Shown in pieces: positions 6,325 through 12,972 of a DNA stretch of 12,972 nt. Positions within the stretch are counted from its first letter, which is position 1, and each line of letters begins with the position of its first letter. Made by a program: the position numbers and the translations under genes. The stretch comes from CAZGSG01 sp964528095 (GTDB lineage: Bacteria; Bacteroidota; Bacteroidia; Chitinophagales; Chitinophagaceae). The notes beneath the pieces are model-generated. The model was not told the origin of the DNA. It searched no databases and worked only from the letters and a program-made list of their open reading frames with translations. The stretch is taken from NCBI GenBank assembly GCA_964528095.1, contig CAZGSG010000159.1:1-12972 (forward strand), in the 5' to 3' direction.

Positions 6325-6795
6325 TTACCGTAACAGGGCTTTAAACCGGTTGATAAAATAGGCTTCTTTTAATTCTGTCTGTAAGTCAGGGAAGTTCTCA
6401 GGGTCTGCTATATACGCGTAAGACGCATCGTAGAACTGGTATTTACCCGCATCATCCAGGAAAAGATTGCCCAGGTTTTTCACCTGCGCCGTTGTCATAC
6501 ATTTTGTTTTGTATTGTTTCCTGGCTTCATTGATCATTGCTTCATTATCCTTACTCGCAGCCATCTTTTTACGTACTTTCAGAAAATCAGCTTCCGTTGC
6601 AACGGCGGGACAAGCTTTACTGATGGGCTTCACCGCTATAGTCAACATCTCCTCTTTTTTCACCGGCTCCTTTATTTCCTTAAAGGCAATTTTTGGATTT
6701 GGTATCACGATCCGGATCGTATCTTTTTTTCCATCGCTATATTCATCGGTATATTTTTATCCAAAACCTTCCGGGGTCGAACTCTCTGCCCGTCC
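6325..6795 (-). CDS. DUF4476-like secreted protein, C-terminal part (3' of assembly gap)
   Basis: This is the 3' part of the gene continued from 6806-7646. The readable C-terminal domain has the run ADFLKVRKKMAASKDNEAMI, then KTKCMTTAQVKNLGNLFLDD, then GKYQFYDASYAYIADPENFP and a final YFINRFKALLR. I recognise this pattern as the DUF4476 domain common in Chitinophagaceae secreted proteins; function unknown. A GTG at 6708 can open a 127-residue frame, but the same frame reads sensibly upstream to the gap (AESSTPEGFG, stop, KYTDEYSDGKKDTIRIVIPN), so 6708 is not a real start. The TAA at 6759-6757 is one base from TTA (Leu) and lies 37 bases from the gap, so a sequence error is the simplest explanation. 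A true disrupted gene cannot be excluded. Confidence 0.72.
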
Positions 6796-6805
6796 NNNNN
6801 NNNNN
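6796..6805. other. 10-N assembly gap inside a coding region
   Basis: Ten Ns. On the minus strand the base run before the gap ends CGCCGGTCAG and the run after it begins GGACGGGCAGAG. CGGTCAG and CGGGCAG agree at six of seven bases, and joining them gives CGC CGG TCA GAG AGT TCG (RRSESS), which keeps the flanking frames open. The two contig ends may therefore overlap, making the real gap zero or negative. Confidence 0.85.
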
Positions 6806-7646
6806 CTGACCGGCGCAGCACTTTGGATTTGGTATAGGTTTCAGTGAGCTCCGGTTCCGCTTTTTTCTCTGGCACTATTACTATCGGCTCTTCCTTCTTC
6901 ACTTCTACTACAGGTCTGGCCTCTTCCTTCTGCTCCAGCTTGATTTCTTCTTTTGGCACTGGTTTATCTTCTATTACCGGCTTTTCTTCTTTCACTACCG
7001 GTTTGGTTTCTTCTTTTACCGGCGGTTTTGATTCTTCTTTTACTGGTTTTGGCTCTTCTTTAGTTAAAGAAGGCGGATTCGCTACTTCCTGGTCCTGAAC
7101 GCCACTTATCACCGGCCTGGTCTCTTCTTTTTTTACAGCGGCTACTTCCTCTTTCACCACGGCCTGCTGTACCGCTACCGGCTTTTCTTCCATTTTAACA
7201 GGTATAGCCCTTTCTTTCAATGATGGATCATTGGCCGCTTTGGAGAGTACGTCTGTAAATACCGACGCTTCTTTCATTTCCGTTTTAGCCTTTTCCTGCA
7301 TAGCCGTGCCCGACATCTGCACAGCCAGGGTTTGGAGGTCAAACAGGCCCCATCCCTTTTCTCCGAAATTTTTTATTAAATAGCCATGGTCCTTTGCTTT
7401 TACCTCGACAGAAAACCGCTGCTCCGGGTATTTACCCTGGGGAAAGCCAACTGTGAACGTATAACTGCTGTCGCGGAGTTTTGACATCAGCAGGTATCCG
7501 GACGCCGTAGAACTCTGGATCTTCTCGTTCATTTTTATAAAAAATGGCTGATCATTTTCTGTTTGCAGGTACACAAAATACACCCGCTGCGATTGTGCGG
7601 TAAAAACACTGACCAGCAATAATAGGCTACAAATGAATCTGTTCAT
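6806..7646 (-). CDS. DUF4476-like secreted protein, N-terminal and linker part (5' of assembly gap)
   Basis: The 5' part of the gene, 280 residues up to the gap. A signal peptide (about 1-20, ending TAQSQ) is followed by a compact N-terminal domain (21-112: RVYFVYLQTENDQPFFIKMN, ASGYLLMSKLRDSSYTF, GYLIKNFGEKGWGLFDLQ) that I recognise as typical of Bacteroidota proteins that also carry DUF4476. Residues about 150-270 form a Lys/Glu/Pro-rich linker with repeated units such as KPVKEE, KPPVKEE and KPVVKEE. Such linkers often span the periplasm or cell wall. The ATG at 7646 is chosen because the signal peptide begins there and the -7 element TAATTTTG lies 23 bases upstream; a further in-frame ATG at 7727 would precede that promoter. 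The frame read through the Ns (DGQRVRPRK) is an artefact. The function is unknown. Confidence 0.78.
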
Positions 7647-7669
7647 TTTCCGAATATAAAGTTGTCCCT

Positions 7670-7698
7670 CAAAATTAATCGAAATAAAGCTAAAACAA
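7670..7698 (-). promoter_or_regulatory. promoter of the DUF4476-like gene
   Basis: The -7 element TAATTTTG (7677 to 7670) matches TAnnTTTG. A TTG at 7698 to 7696 lies 18 bases upstream, slightly short for a -33 element. Transcription would start near 7665, about 20 bases before the ATG. Confidence 0.55.
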
Positions 7699-7755
7699 GT
7701 TGTTAAATACGCCTGCCTTCCATCCAATTTATTCCAACCGGATGCAGTACCGGTC

Positions 7756-7763
7756 TAATTTTG
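7756..7763 (+). promoter_or_regulatory. -7 element of the M1 aminopeptidase promoter
   Basis: TAATTTTG matches TAnnTTTG and is the same octamer as in the divergent promoter at 7670-7677. No good TTG -33 element is seen 19-21 bases upstream. The element leaves a leader of about 15 bases before the ATG at 7784, which supports that start. Confidence 0.5.
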
Positions 7764-7783
7764 CGCACTTAAACACTACACTA

Positions 7784-10306
7784 ATGAAGAAGTTAATGAT
7801 CTTGCTTTCCTTGTGCGCAGGGGGTTCCCTGGTTTTTGCACAGCAGGGGCCTGTCGCAAAAGACACTGCATGGAAAAAAGAATACCGGGAAACCGCCACC
7901 CGGATCAATGACCTGGTGCACACCAAACTGGAGATCAAACCCGATTTCAGTAAATCTTATCTCTATGGCAAAGCATGGGTCACCCTACAGCCGCATTTTT
8001 ACACGACCGATTCACTGACCCTTGATGCAAAAGGCATGGAAGTAAAAAAAGTGGCCATCATCAAAAACAACCAGCAAATACCGTTGAAGTACACATATGA
8101 CGACTGGCAATTACATATCAAACTCGACAAAGCATACAAGGCCGGCGAAAAATATACAGTGTATATCGATTATACCGCAAAGCCTGATGAGTTTGAAGCA
8201 AAATATGCCACGGATCAGTTGCTTGGCATCAAAGGCATGTTCTTCATAAATCCAAAAGGTGAAGAAAAAGATAAACCTACACAGATCTGGACGCAGGGTG
8301 AAACAGAATCCAACTCCGCCTGGTTCCCTACCATCGATAAAACCAATCAAAAAACCACGCAGGAACTGACCGTTACGGTTGATAATAAATATGTGACCCT
8401 CTCCAATGGGAAACTAATGACACAAAAGAAAAATACAGATGGTACCCGCAGCGACTACTGGAAGATGGATCTGCCGCATGCACCTTATTTGTTTTTCCTT
8501 GGCGTAGGTGATTATGCTATTGTAAAAGATAGCTGGAGAGGAAAAGAAGTGAATTATTATGTAGAGAAAGAATATGCACCGGTGGCAAAAAAGATCTTTG
8601 GCAATACACCTGAAATGATGACTTTCTTCTCTAAAATCACCGGCGTTGATTATCCCTGGATAAAGTATTCGCAGATCACGGGCCGCGACTATGTGGCCGG
8701 TGCTATGGAAAATACCACCGCTACTATTCACCAGGACAATGCCCAGCAGGACGCAAGACAGTTGGTAGATGGCAATCATTGGGAGGGCACTATTGCGCAT
8801 GAATTGTTTCACCAGTGGTTTGGCGACTATGTAACCACGGAAAGCTGGAGCAATCTTACCCTCAATGAATCATTCGCCAACTATAGCGAAACATTATGGG
8901 ATGAATACAAATACGGCAAGGATGCCGGCGATGCTACCAACTACCAGGGCATGCAGGGGTATCTTGGCAGCCGTAGCGAAGACAAAGACCTGGTTCGTTT
9001 CTTTTACCACGATAAAGAAGATATGTTTGATGCCGTAAGCTACCAGAAAGGTGGCCGCATCCTGAACATGCTGCGCAATATAGTAGGCGATGAAGCCTTC
9101 TTTAAATCGCTGAACCTCTACCTCACTACTTATAAATTCAAATCAGCGGAAGCACACCAGCTTCGTCTTGCTTTTGAAGAAGTAACCGGCCGTGATCTTA
9201 ACTGGTATTTCAACCAATGGTATTTTTCAAATGGCAACCCGGTTGTTACTATCGACTATATATATGATGATGCTGCAGGAAAAGTAAATGTGATCGTAAA
9301 ACAAACACAGAAATCCGGGAAGATCTTCAGACTGCCTGTAGCCATCGATATTTATAATGGCGCTAATAAAGTACGACACAATGTTTGGTCGGATAATGCA
9401 GTGGATACTTTTAGCTTCAGTTACACCAAACATCCCGACCTTGTCAATGTAGATGGTGACAAGATCCTGCTATGGGCCAAGAAGGACAATAAAACCCTTG
9501 ATAATTTTATTCATCAATATAAATACGCCGCTGGTTATGTTGACCGCAGGGAAGCCATTGCTTTTGCTGCAAAAAACCAGGCCGATCCAAAAGCCGTCGC
9601 GCTCTTAAAAACCGCACTGGAAGATAAATACTTCGCACTCCGCAGCTTTGCCATCAACCAACTCGACTTAAGCAAACCCGATGTTAAATCAGCAGTAGAA
9701 CCGGTACTCCTGGCAATCGCGAAAACAGATAAAAAATCTACCGTACGTGCAGATGCTATCCGCACGCTCGGCGAATACAATAAACCGGAATACACCGCAC
9801 TGTTTAAAAACGCGGTGAATGATTCATCGTATAGTGTTTCCGGCAGCGCATTGGTAGCTCTGCAAAAAGCGGATGCTCCTGCAGCATTGGCAATCGCCAA
9901 ACAATTCATGAATGGTACCCCTGTAAAAGGACAACTGGATAATGCCATCACTTACGTGATCGCCAAATCAGGCGATGAAAGCATGTTTGATAAAGTACTG
10001 GGCGATTTTACCAAACTTTCATTACAATCCAGGTTTGGAGCAGTGGGTAGTCTTTCGACTTACCTCGGAGCTATTAAGAACACTGAGAAGTTTAAAAAAG
10101 GAGTGGATGAGCTGGTATCATTCCGCGACAATATTCCTGCTGCCATCAAACCACAAACTGATCCTTATCTGAATGGACAGGTGTTAAAAGGTATCCTTGT
10201 ACAAAAAGATGCGGCGTTAAAAGCATCTCCAAATGATAGTGCGTTGAAAGAGCAGGTAGATTATATAAAGTCAAAATTACCTGAGGAAGAGAAAAAAGGA
10301 TTCTAG
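7784..10306 (+). CDS. secreted M1-family zinc aminopeptidase with C-terminal HEAT-like repeats
   Basis: This enzyme removes N-terminal amino acids from peptides using one zinc ion. The 840-residue product has a signal peptide (about 1-20, ending LVFAQ), so it acts in the periplasm or outside. An N-terminal beta domain (about 45-245) precedes the catalytic domain. That domain shows GAMEN (306-310, exopeptidase motif), the zinc site HELFH (339-343) with E340 as catalytic base and E362 as third ligand in LTLNESFANY, and Y420 in SYQKGG as transition-state tyrosine. A small beta domain (about 485-565) follows. Residues about 580-760 form helical pairs resembling HEAT repeats, then a helical tail. 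All key residues are present, so it should be active. The start at 7784 is chosen for the signal peptide; an in-frame ATG at 7700 precedes the promoter. It is a single-gene unit ending at a strong terminator. Confidence 0.95.
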   Translation: MKKLMILLSLCAGGSLVFAQQGPVAKDTAWKKEYRETATRINDLVHTKLEIKPDFSKSYLYGKAWVTLQPHFYTTDSLTLDAKGMEVKKVAIIKNNQQIPLKYTYDDWQLHIKLDKAYKAGEKYTVYIDYTAKPDEFEAKYATDQLLGIKGMFFINPKGEEKDKPTQIWTQGETESNSAWFPTIDKTNQKTTQELTVTVDNKYVTLSNGKLMTQKKNTDGTRSDYWKMDLPHAPYLFFLGVGDYAIVKDSWRGKEVNYYVEKEYAPVAKKIFGNTPEMMTFFSKITGVDYPWIKYSQITGRDYVAGAMENTTATIHQDNAQQDARQLVDGNHWEGTIAHELFHQWFGDYVTTESWSNLTLNESFANYSETLWDEYKYGKDAGDATNYQGMQGYLGSRSEDKDLVRFFYHDKEDMFDAVSYQKGGRILNMLRNIVGDEAFFKSLNLYLTTYKFKSAEAHQLRLAFEEVTGRDLNWYFNQWYFSNGNPVVTIDYIYDDAAGKVNVIVKQTQKSGKIFRLPVAIDIYNGANKVRHNVWSDNAVDTFSFSYTKHPDLVNVDGDKILLWAKKDNKTLDNFIHQYKYAAGYVDRREAIAFAAKNQADPKAVALLKTALEDKYFALRSFAINQLDLSKPDVKSAVEPVLLAIAKTDKKSTVRADAIRTLGEYNKPEYTALFKNAVNDSSYSVSGSALVALQKADAPAALAIAKQFMNGTPVKGQLDNAITYVIAKSGDESMFDKVLGDFTKLSLQSRFGAVGSLSTYLGAIKNTEKFKKGVDELVSFRDNIPAAIKPQTDPYLNGQVLKGILVQKDAALKASPNDSALKEQVDYIKSKLPEEEKKGF

Positions 10307-10311
10307 TCAAT

Positions 10312-10427
10312 TCAAAAGTCAAAATTAAAAATTAAAAAGACACTCCGGTTTTCGGAGTGTCTTTTTAATTTTTAAAACTAGTTCCAGTTACCAGAATCTA
10401 TTTTTGAATTTTAATTTTGGCTTTTGA
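10312..10427. repeat. A/T-rich outer inverted repeat enclosing the terminator
   Basis: The left arm TCAAAAGTCAAAATTAAAA (10312-10330) and right arm TTTTAATTTTGGCTTTTGA (10409-10427) are inverted copies with one mismatch in 19. They enclose the terminator hairpin and overlap the foot of its stem. This nested arrangement may be a dispersed intergenic repeat that also acts as a terminator. Confidence 0.5.
10325..10375. terminator. bidirectional rho-independent terminator, 23-bp stem
   Basis: A perfect stem pairs 10325-10347 with 10353-10375 around a five-base loop (GTTTT). Its GC core is GACACTCCG/CGGAGTGTC, flanked by A-runs on the left and T-runs on the right, so it terminates on either strand. 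It lies 18 bases after the aminopeptidase stop and 78 bases after the stop of the leftward DoxX gene, so it can serve both convergent genes. Confidence 0.93.
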
Positions 10428-10452
10428 TGTTCGTGTTATTTTATTTTCAAGC

Positions 10453-10881
10453 TCATGCTTGTGTAACGGTATCCTGACGCTGTGCATTTTTATCCGCTGC
10501 TGCGGTCACCAGTAGTGCGACAATGAGTATAAAACTGTATTCACAACCACCCGAGCCATGCTCACCAACAAACCAGCCTCGTTCAGCATGGATCAGCACA
10601 ATACCGACCAGCAGTAAGAGGATAAAGCCGGCACATAACCAGCGGGTATAATACCCCACAAGTAATAATAATCCGCCTGCTACTTCATAAACGGTAATGC
10701 CCCATACCCATGCGGTTCCATATATAAAGCCTTTATTATCGAGGTATCCGCCAAATTGCTCAATCGTACCATTCAGCAATCGCACGATCGAATGGGCCAG
10801 GAATATACCTGCTACCGCAAACCGCAGCAGTACCAGCGATTGCTGCAATGAAAAAAAGGGAAAACCCTGTTTGTTTTTCAT
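10453..10881 (-). CDS. DoxX-family membrane protein
   Basis: A 142-residue inner-membrane protein with four predicted spans (about 14-35, 57-77, 81-98 and 114-130). Family signatures include LVLLRFAVAGIFLAHSIVRL near the start, the second-span motif VYEVAGGLLLLVGYYTR, and the loop GEHGSGGCEYSFILI (106-120) typical of DoxX proteins. The family is linked in some bacteria to quinone or thiol redox processes and oxidative stress, but the role of most members is unknown, so no reaction is assigned. It stands alone, converging on the aminopeptidase with the shared terminator between. Its upstream gap of 193 bases is shared with the divergent kinase gene at 11075; no full TAnnTTTG element was found there on its strand, the nearest being TAATGTTG (10905 to 10898). 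Confidence 0.9.
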   Translation of the reverse strand: MKNKQGFPFFSLQQSLVLLRFAVAGIFLAHSIVRLLNGTIEQFGGYLDNKGFIYGTAWVWGITVYEVAGGLLLLVGYYTRWLCAGFILLLLVGIVLIHAERGWFVGEHGSGGCEYSFILIVALLVTAAADKNAQRQDTVTQA

Positions 10882-11040
10882 ACAACTAAATTTATTACAA
10901 CATTAAACAAGTTTTATTTATATCCGGCCATAGCTGTTTACTTTATGCATTCATTTATATACAGGTCCTCTAACTGCTTTTACCGCCGGTAGACAGATCC
11001 CTGTTTTTAGTATACGGATTCATGCAGGTTGGTATTTATT

Positions 11041-11075
11041 TGCACCTGATTTTATTTTTAGCGATTTTAGGTGCA
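11041..11075 (+). promoter_or_regulatory. inverted repeat covering the start codon of the LytS-type kinase
   Basis: TGCACCT (11041-11047) and AGGTGCA (11069-11075) are perfect inverted arms, extendable inward by a G-U and an A-U pair. The right arm holds the AGG that would be the only Shine-Dalgarno-like bases and the A of the ATG. As RNA, the stem would hide the start; as DNA, it could be an operator. The rest of the upstream gap (10882-11040) holds a small palindrome TACCGCCGGTA (10981-10991) and no clear promoter. Confidence 0.4.
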
Positions 11076-12136
11076 TGAAACGTGTGTTCCAGCATATCGC
11101 ATTCTGGTCCTGTTATATTCTTCTTTGCATGCTCATTGAGTACTTATGGGCCAAGGCCCAGTTGCCCGATCTGAGCCAGGCGGAGTACATAAAAGGTATG
11201 CTCATTGTCGCAACCGTCACTTCCATGCCGGAGATCCTTTTCGCGTATTATATGATGTACGTAGGCTTCGACAGGTTTCTCAAAAGAAAAGTACCCGTGT
11301 GGCGAAGTCTGCTGGAGATCTTTATAGTTTTAATCATCAGCATGGCCCTGGTACGCTCGGTAACCAATTTTGTGTATGGCTCGTTGGTATATGGTGGCAG
11401 GATGGCGGAAAAGGATATTCTCGATCCACGGATTCTGCCACGCGTTATTATCTTCATGGGCTTTTCGTCCGGCCTTGCACTCGCTATCAAATTCCTGCGT
11501 GATCAGTTGAAAGCAAAAGAAAGAGAAAAAAACCTGGTGCGGGAAAAATTAAGTACCGAATTGAAATTCCTGCGTAATCAACTCCATCCTCATTTTCTTT
11601 TTAATACACTCAACAATATTTATTCGCTGACCCGCAAAAAATCGGATCAGGCACCTGAGGCCGTGATGAAATTATCGGAGCTGCTCAGTTTTATCCTTTA
11701 TGAATCCGGTAAGGAAACCATCCCTATCGAACAGGAACTGCATTTTCTCGAAGATTATATTTCCCTTGAAAAAATCCGCTATAGCGACCGGCTGAAAATA
11801 TCGGTACAGAAAGAGATCAGCGATACGAATGCGCAGATCGCCCCCCTCATATTGTTGCCACTGGTAGAAAATGCGTTCAAGCATGGAATCAGTGAAACAA
11901 GATTTGATTCCTATATCCGGATCCATGTTTTCCAATCCGGGGACCAGTTCAGGTTCACTATCGAGAATTCTACAGAGTCCGAGAAAACCAGCAGTTCACC
12001 AGGAAAGATCGGGCTGGTCAATATTCAACGCCAACTCGAACTGATGTATCGTGAACAAGCGATCCGGATAGAGCATACCAATAACCTGTTCACCGTAAAC
12101 CTTTCGTTAAACCTGCTTAGTTATGGAAAAATTTAG
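11075..12136 (+). CDS. LytS/YehU-type sensor histidine kinase (His_kinase PF06580 class)
   Basis: A membrane sensor kinase of 353 residues that should phosphorylate the LytTR regulator encoded next. Four predicted membrane spans (about 8-28, 42-63, 79-100 and 121-139) form the input part, with no large external domain, so the signal is probably sensed in the membrane. A short coiled coil (about 142-165) leads to the phospho-acceptor H171 in LRNQLHPHFLFNTLNNIYSL, the signature of this kinase class. The ATPase domain follows, with LLPLVENAFKHG (260-271, N266) and KIGLVNIQRQLELMY (311-325). The glycine-rich middle motif is reduced to IENST, which is usual for the class. The stop overlaps the regulator gene by 14 bases. 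The signal is unknown. Confidence 0.95.
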   Translation: MKRVFQHIAFWSCYILLCMLIEYLWAKAQLPDLSQAEYIKGMLIVATVTSMPEILFAYYMMYVGFDRFLKRKVPVWRSLLEIFIVLIISMALVRSVTNFVYGSLVYGGRMAEKDILDPRILPRVIIFMGFSSGLALAIKFLRDQLKAKEREKNLVREKLSTELKFLRNQLHPHFLFNTLNNIYSLTRKKSDQAPEAVMKLSELLSFILYESGKETIPIEQELHFLEDYISLEKIRYSDRLKISVQKEISDTNAQIAPLILLPLVENAFKHGISETRFDSYIRIHVFQSGDQFRFTIENSTESEKTSSSPGKIGLVNIQRQLELMYREQAIRIEHTNNLFTVNLSLNLLSYGKI

Positions 12137-12830
12137 TTGCCTGATAGTCGAAGATGAACCACTCGCCGCAGACGTGATTGAAGATTATATCAAACAAATC
12201 CCTTTCCTGGAACTGAAAGGCGTGTGCAGTGATGCTTTGTTTGCACTGGATATTCTTAAAACAGAGTCGATCGATGTATTGTTCCTGGATATTCATTTGC
12301 CGAAATTAAAAGGCCTTGACCTGATACGCACATTGAAATCGCCACCACAAATTATCATCACTACTGCTTACCGGGAGTATGCGATCGATGGTTTTGATCT
12401 GAACGTAGTAGATTATTTATTGAAGCCGGTCAATTTTAACCGCTTCATTATGGCGGTAAATAAACTGGTGAAAAAGCAACCACCTGTAACATCATTGGGA
12501 TCGCCGACAGGTGATAAGCCACACCTGCTGATCAATATCAATAAAAAGCGCATCAAAATCTACCTGGAGGAAATCTTTTACGTGGAAAGTAAGAGAGAGT
12601 ATATCAAGATCGTAACAGCTTCTAATTCTTACCTCACCAAATACCCCCTTACCGAAATAGAGGAGCAATTGGATAAGCGTAGTTTTATTCGTATTCACCG
12701 CTCATTTATTGTGGCCAGGGAAAAAATAAAGGCATTCACAGCCACTGATGTGGAGATCAATAATGAGAATATTCCGATCGGGAGAAGTTATAAGGAATGG
12801 GTGATTGCGATTTTGGAGGGGAAGGGATAA
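12123..12830 (+). CDS. LytTR-family response regulator
   Basis: A DNA-binding regulator of 235 residues, partner of the overlapping kinase. The receiver domain (about 3-118) has the acidic cluster E10-D11-E12 in IVEDEP, phospho-acceptor D56 in VLFLDIHLPK, T80/T81 in IIITTAYREYA and K101 in VVDYLLKPVNF. A short linker (119-131) leads to the LytTR domain (about 132-232), with the typical IFYVESKREYIKI, TEIEEQLDKRSFIRIHRSFIVA and IPIGRSYK motifs. LytTR proteins bind paired direct repeats through a beta-type fold; no matching pair was identified near its own operon. The start ATG lies inside the last codons of the kinase gene, which implies coupled translation. No terminator was recognised after the stop. 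Confidence 0.96.
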   Translation: MEKFSCLIVEDEPLAADVIEDYIKQIPFLELKGVCSDALFALDILKTESIDVLFLDIHLPKLKGLDLIRTLKSPPQIIITTAYREYAIDGFDLNVVDYLLKPVNFNRFIMAVNKLVKKQPPVTSLGSPTGDKPHLLININKKRIKIYLEEIFYVESKREYIKIVTASNSYLTKYPLTEIEEQLDKRSFIRIHRSFIVAREKIKAFTATDVEINNENIPIGRSYKEWVIAILEGKG

Positions 12831-12849
12831 GGAGATTAGATTATGAGAG

Positions 12850-12929
12850 AGATTTTACACGGAGTAGAGATTGAAGAATTGTCCTTCTTATCCCTGCATC
12901 ACTAACACCGCAACAGGTTTCACACAGAG
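12850..12929. repeat. two degenerate copies of an AGRTTTYACACRGAG motif
   Basis: AGATTTTACACGGAG (12850-12864) and AGGTTTCACACAGAG (12915-12929) differ at three of 15 bases, all transitions. They lie in the non-coding stretch 12831-12972 after the LytTR gene. Similar CACAGAG-type intergenic repeats occur in related genomes as I recall, but no count can be made here. Nothing else was recognised in this stretch. Confidence 0.4.
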
Positions 12930-12972
12930 CTAACAGAGATAATGAGCTAAGGGAGAGCTGAGCTATTTGTTT

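Noticed and set aside
6705..6795. Reading of the DUF4476-like gene straight through the 10 Ns (DGQRVRPRK tail)
   Set aside because: The frame depends on the arbitrary N count. The alternative frame gives a sensible protein continuing into the conserved C-terminal domain.
6467..6847. Rightward open frames across the assembly gap
   Set aside because: They are antisense to the DUF4476-like gene, run through Ns and resemble no known protein.
9535..9951. Leftward open frame of 138 codons inside the aminopeptidase gene
   Set aside because: It is antisense to a clearly conserved coding region and its Ala/Ser-rich translation resembles no family.
11035..11042. TTTATTTG as the -7 element of the LytS-type kinase gene
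   Set aside because: It has one mismatch to the consensus and no TTG at the right distance upstream.
1..12972. tRNA genes, CRISPR arrays, transposases, integrase or phage genes
   Set aside because: I looked for them and found none; the window reads as ordinary chromosomal DNA.

Overview
The window comes from a member of the Bacteroidota, most likely the Chitinophagaceae or a close relative. The grounds are: promoters of the TTTG-N19/20-TAnnTTTG type instead of the proteobacterial -35/-10, starts without clear Shine-Dalgarno sequences, a lipoprotein whose cysteine is followed by a surface-export-like KKDD, a TPR-containing sensor kinase, a DUF4476-type secreted protein and a LytS/LytTR pair. 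The organism call rests on motifs and family resemblance only.

Layout. Positions 1-390 look like the promoter and leader of a ribosomal RNA operon transcribed leftward off the window: three regularly spaced Bacteroidota promoters, a hairpin at each predicted start, a boxA-like antitermination site and a leader hairpin. Reading leftward into it is truA (466-1209). Next, also leftward, is a two-component system, a TPR sensor kinase (2074-4017) overlapping a NarL/LuxR-type response regulator (1452-2087). Divergent from the kinase is a tight operon of four exported proteins of unknown function (4181-6242). Its promoter has an 18/20 palindrome ending one base before the -33 element, a good candidate operator. 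A leftward gene for a secreted DUF4476-like protein (6325-7646) follows, broken by a 10-N assembly gap and an in-frame stop that look like assembly damage. Divergent from it is a secreted M1 zinc aminopeptidase with C-terminal HEAT-like repeats (7784-10306). A 23-bp-stem bidirectional terminator separates this from a leftward DoxX-family membrane protein (10453-10881). The right end holds a second two-component system of a different class, LytS-type kinase (11075-12136) and LytTR regulator (12123-12830), then about 140 bases of non-coding DNA with a degenerate repeat.

How the parts relate. The two signalling pairs are unrelated in family (HisKA_3/NarL against His_kinase/LytTR), yet each has kinase and regulator overlapping by exactly 14 bases, which implies translational coupling. 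The TPR kinase pair probably controls the divergent exported-protein operon, inferred from adjacency and the operator-like palindrome. Most other products are envelope or periplasmic proteins (M1 peptidase, DUF4476 protein, DoxX). No mobile element, CRISPR array, tRNA gene or phage gene was seen.
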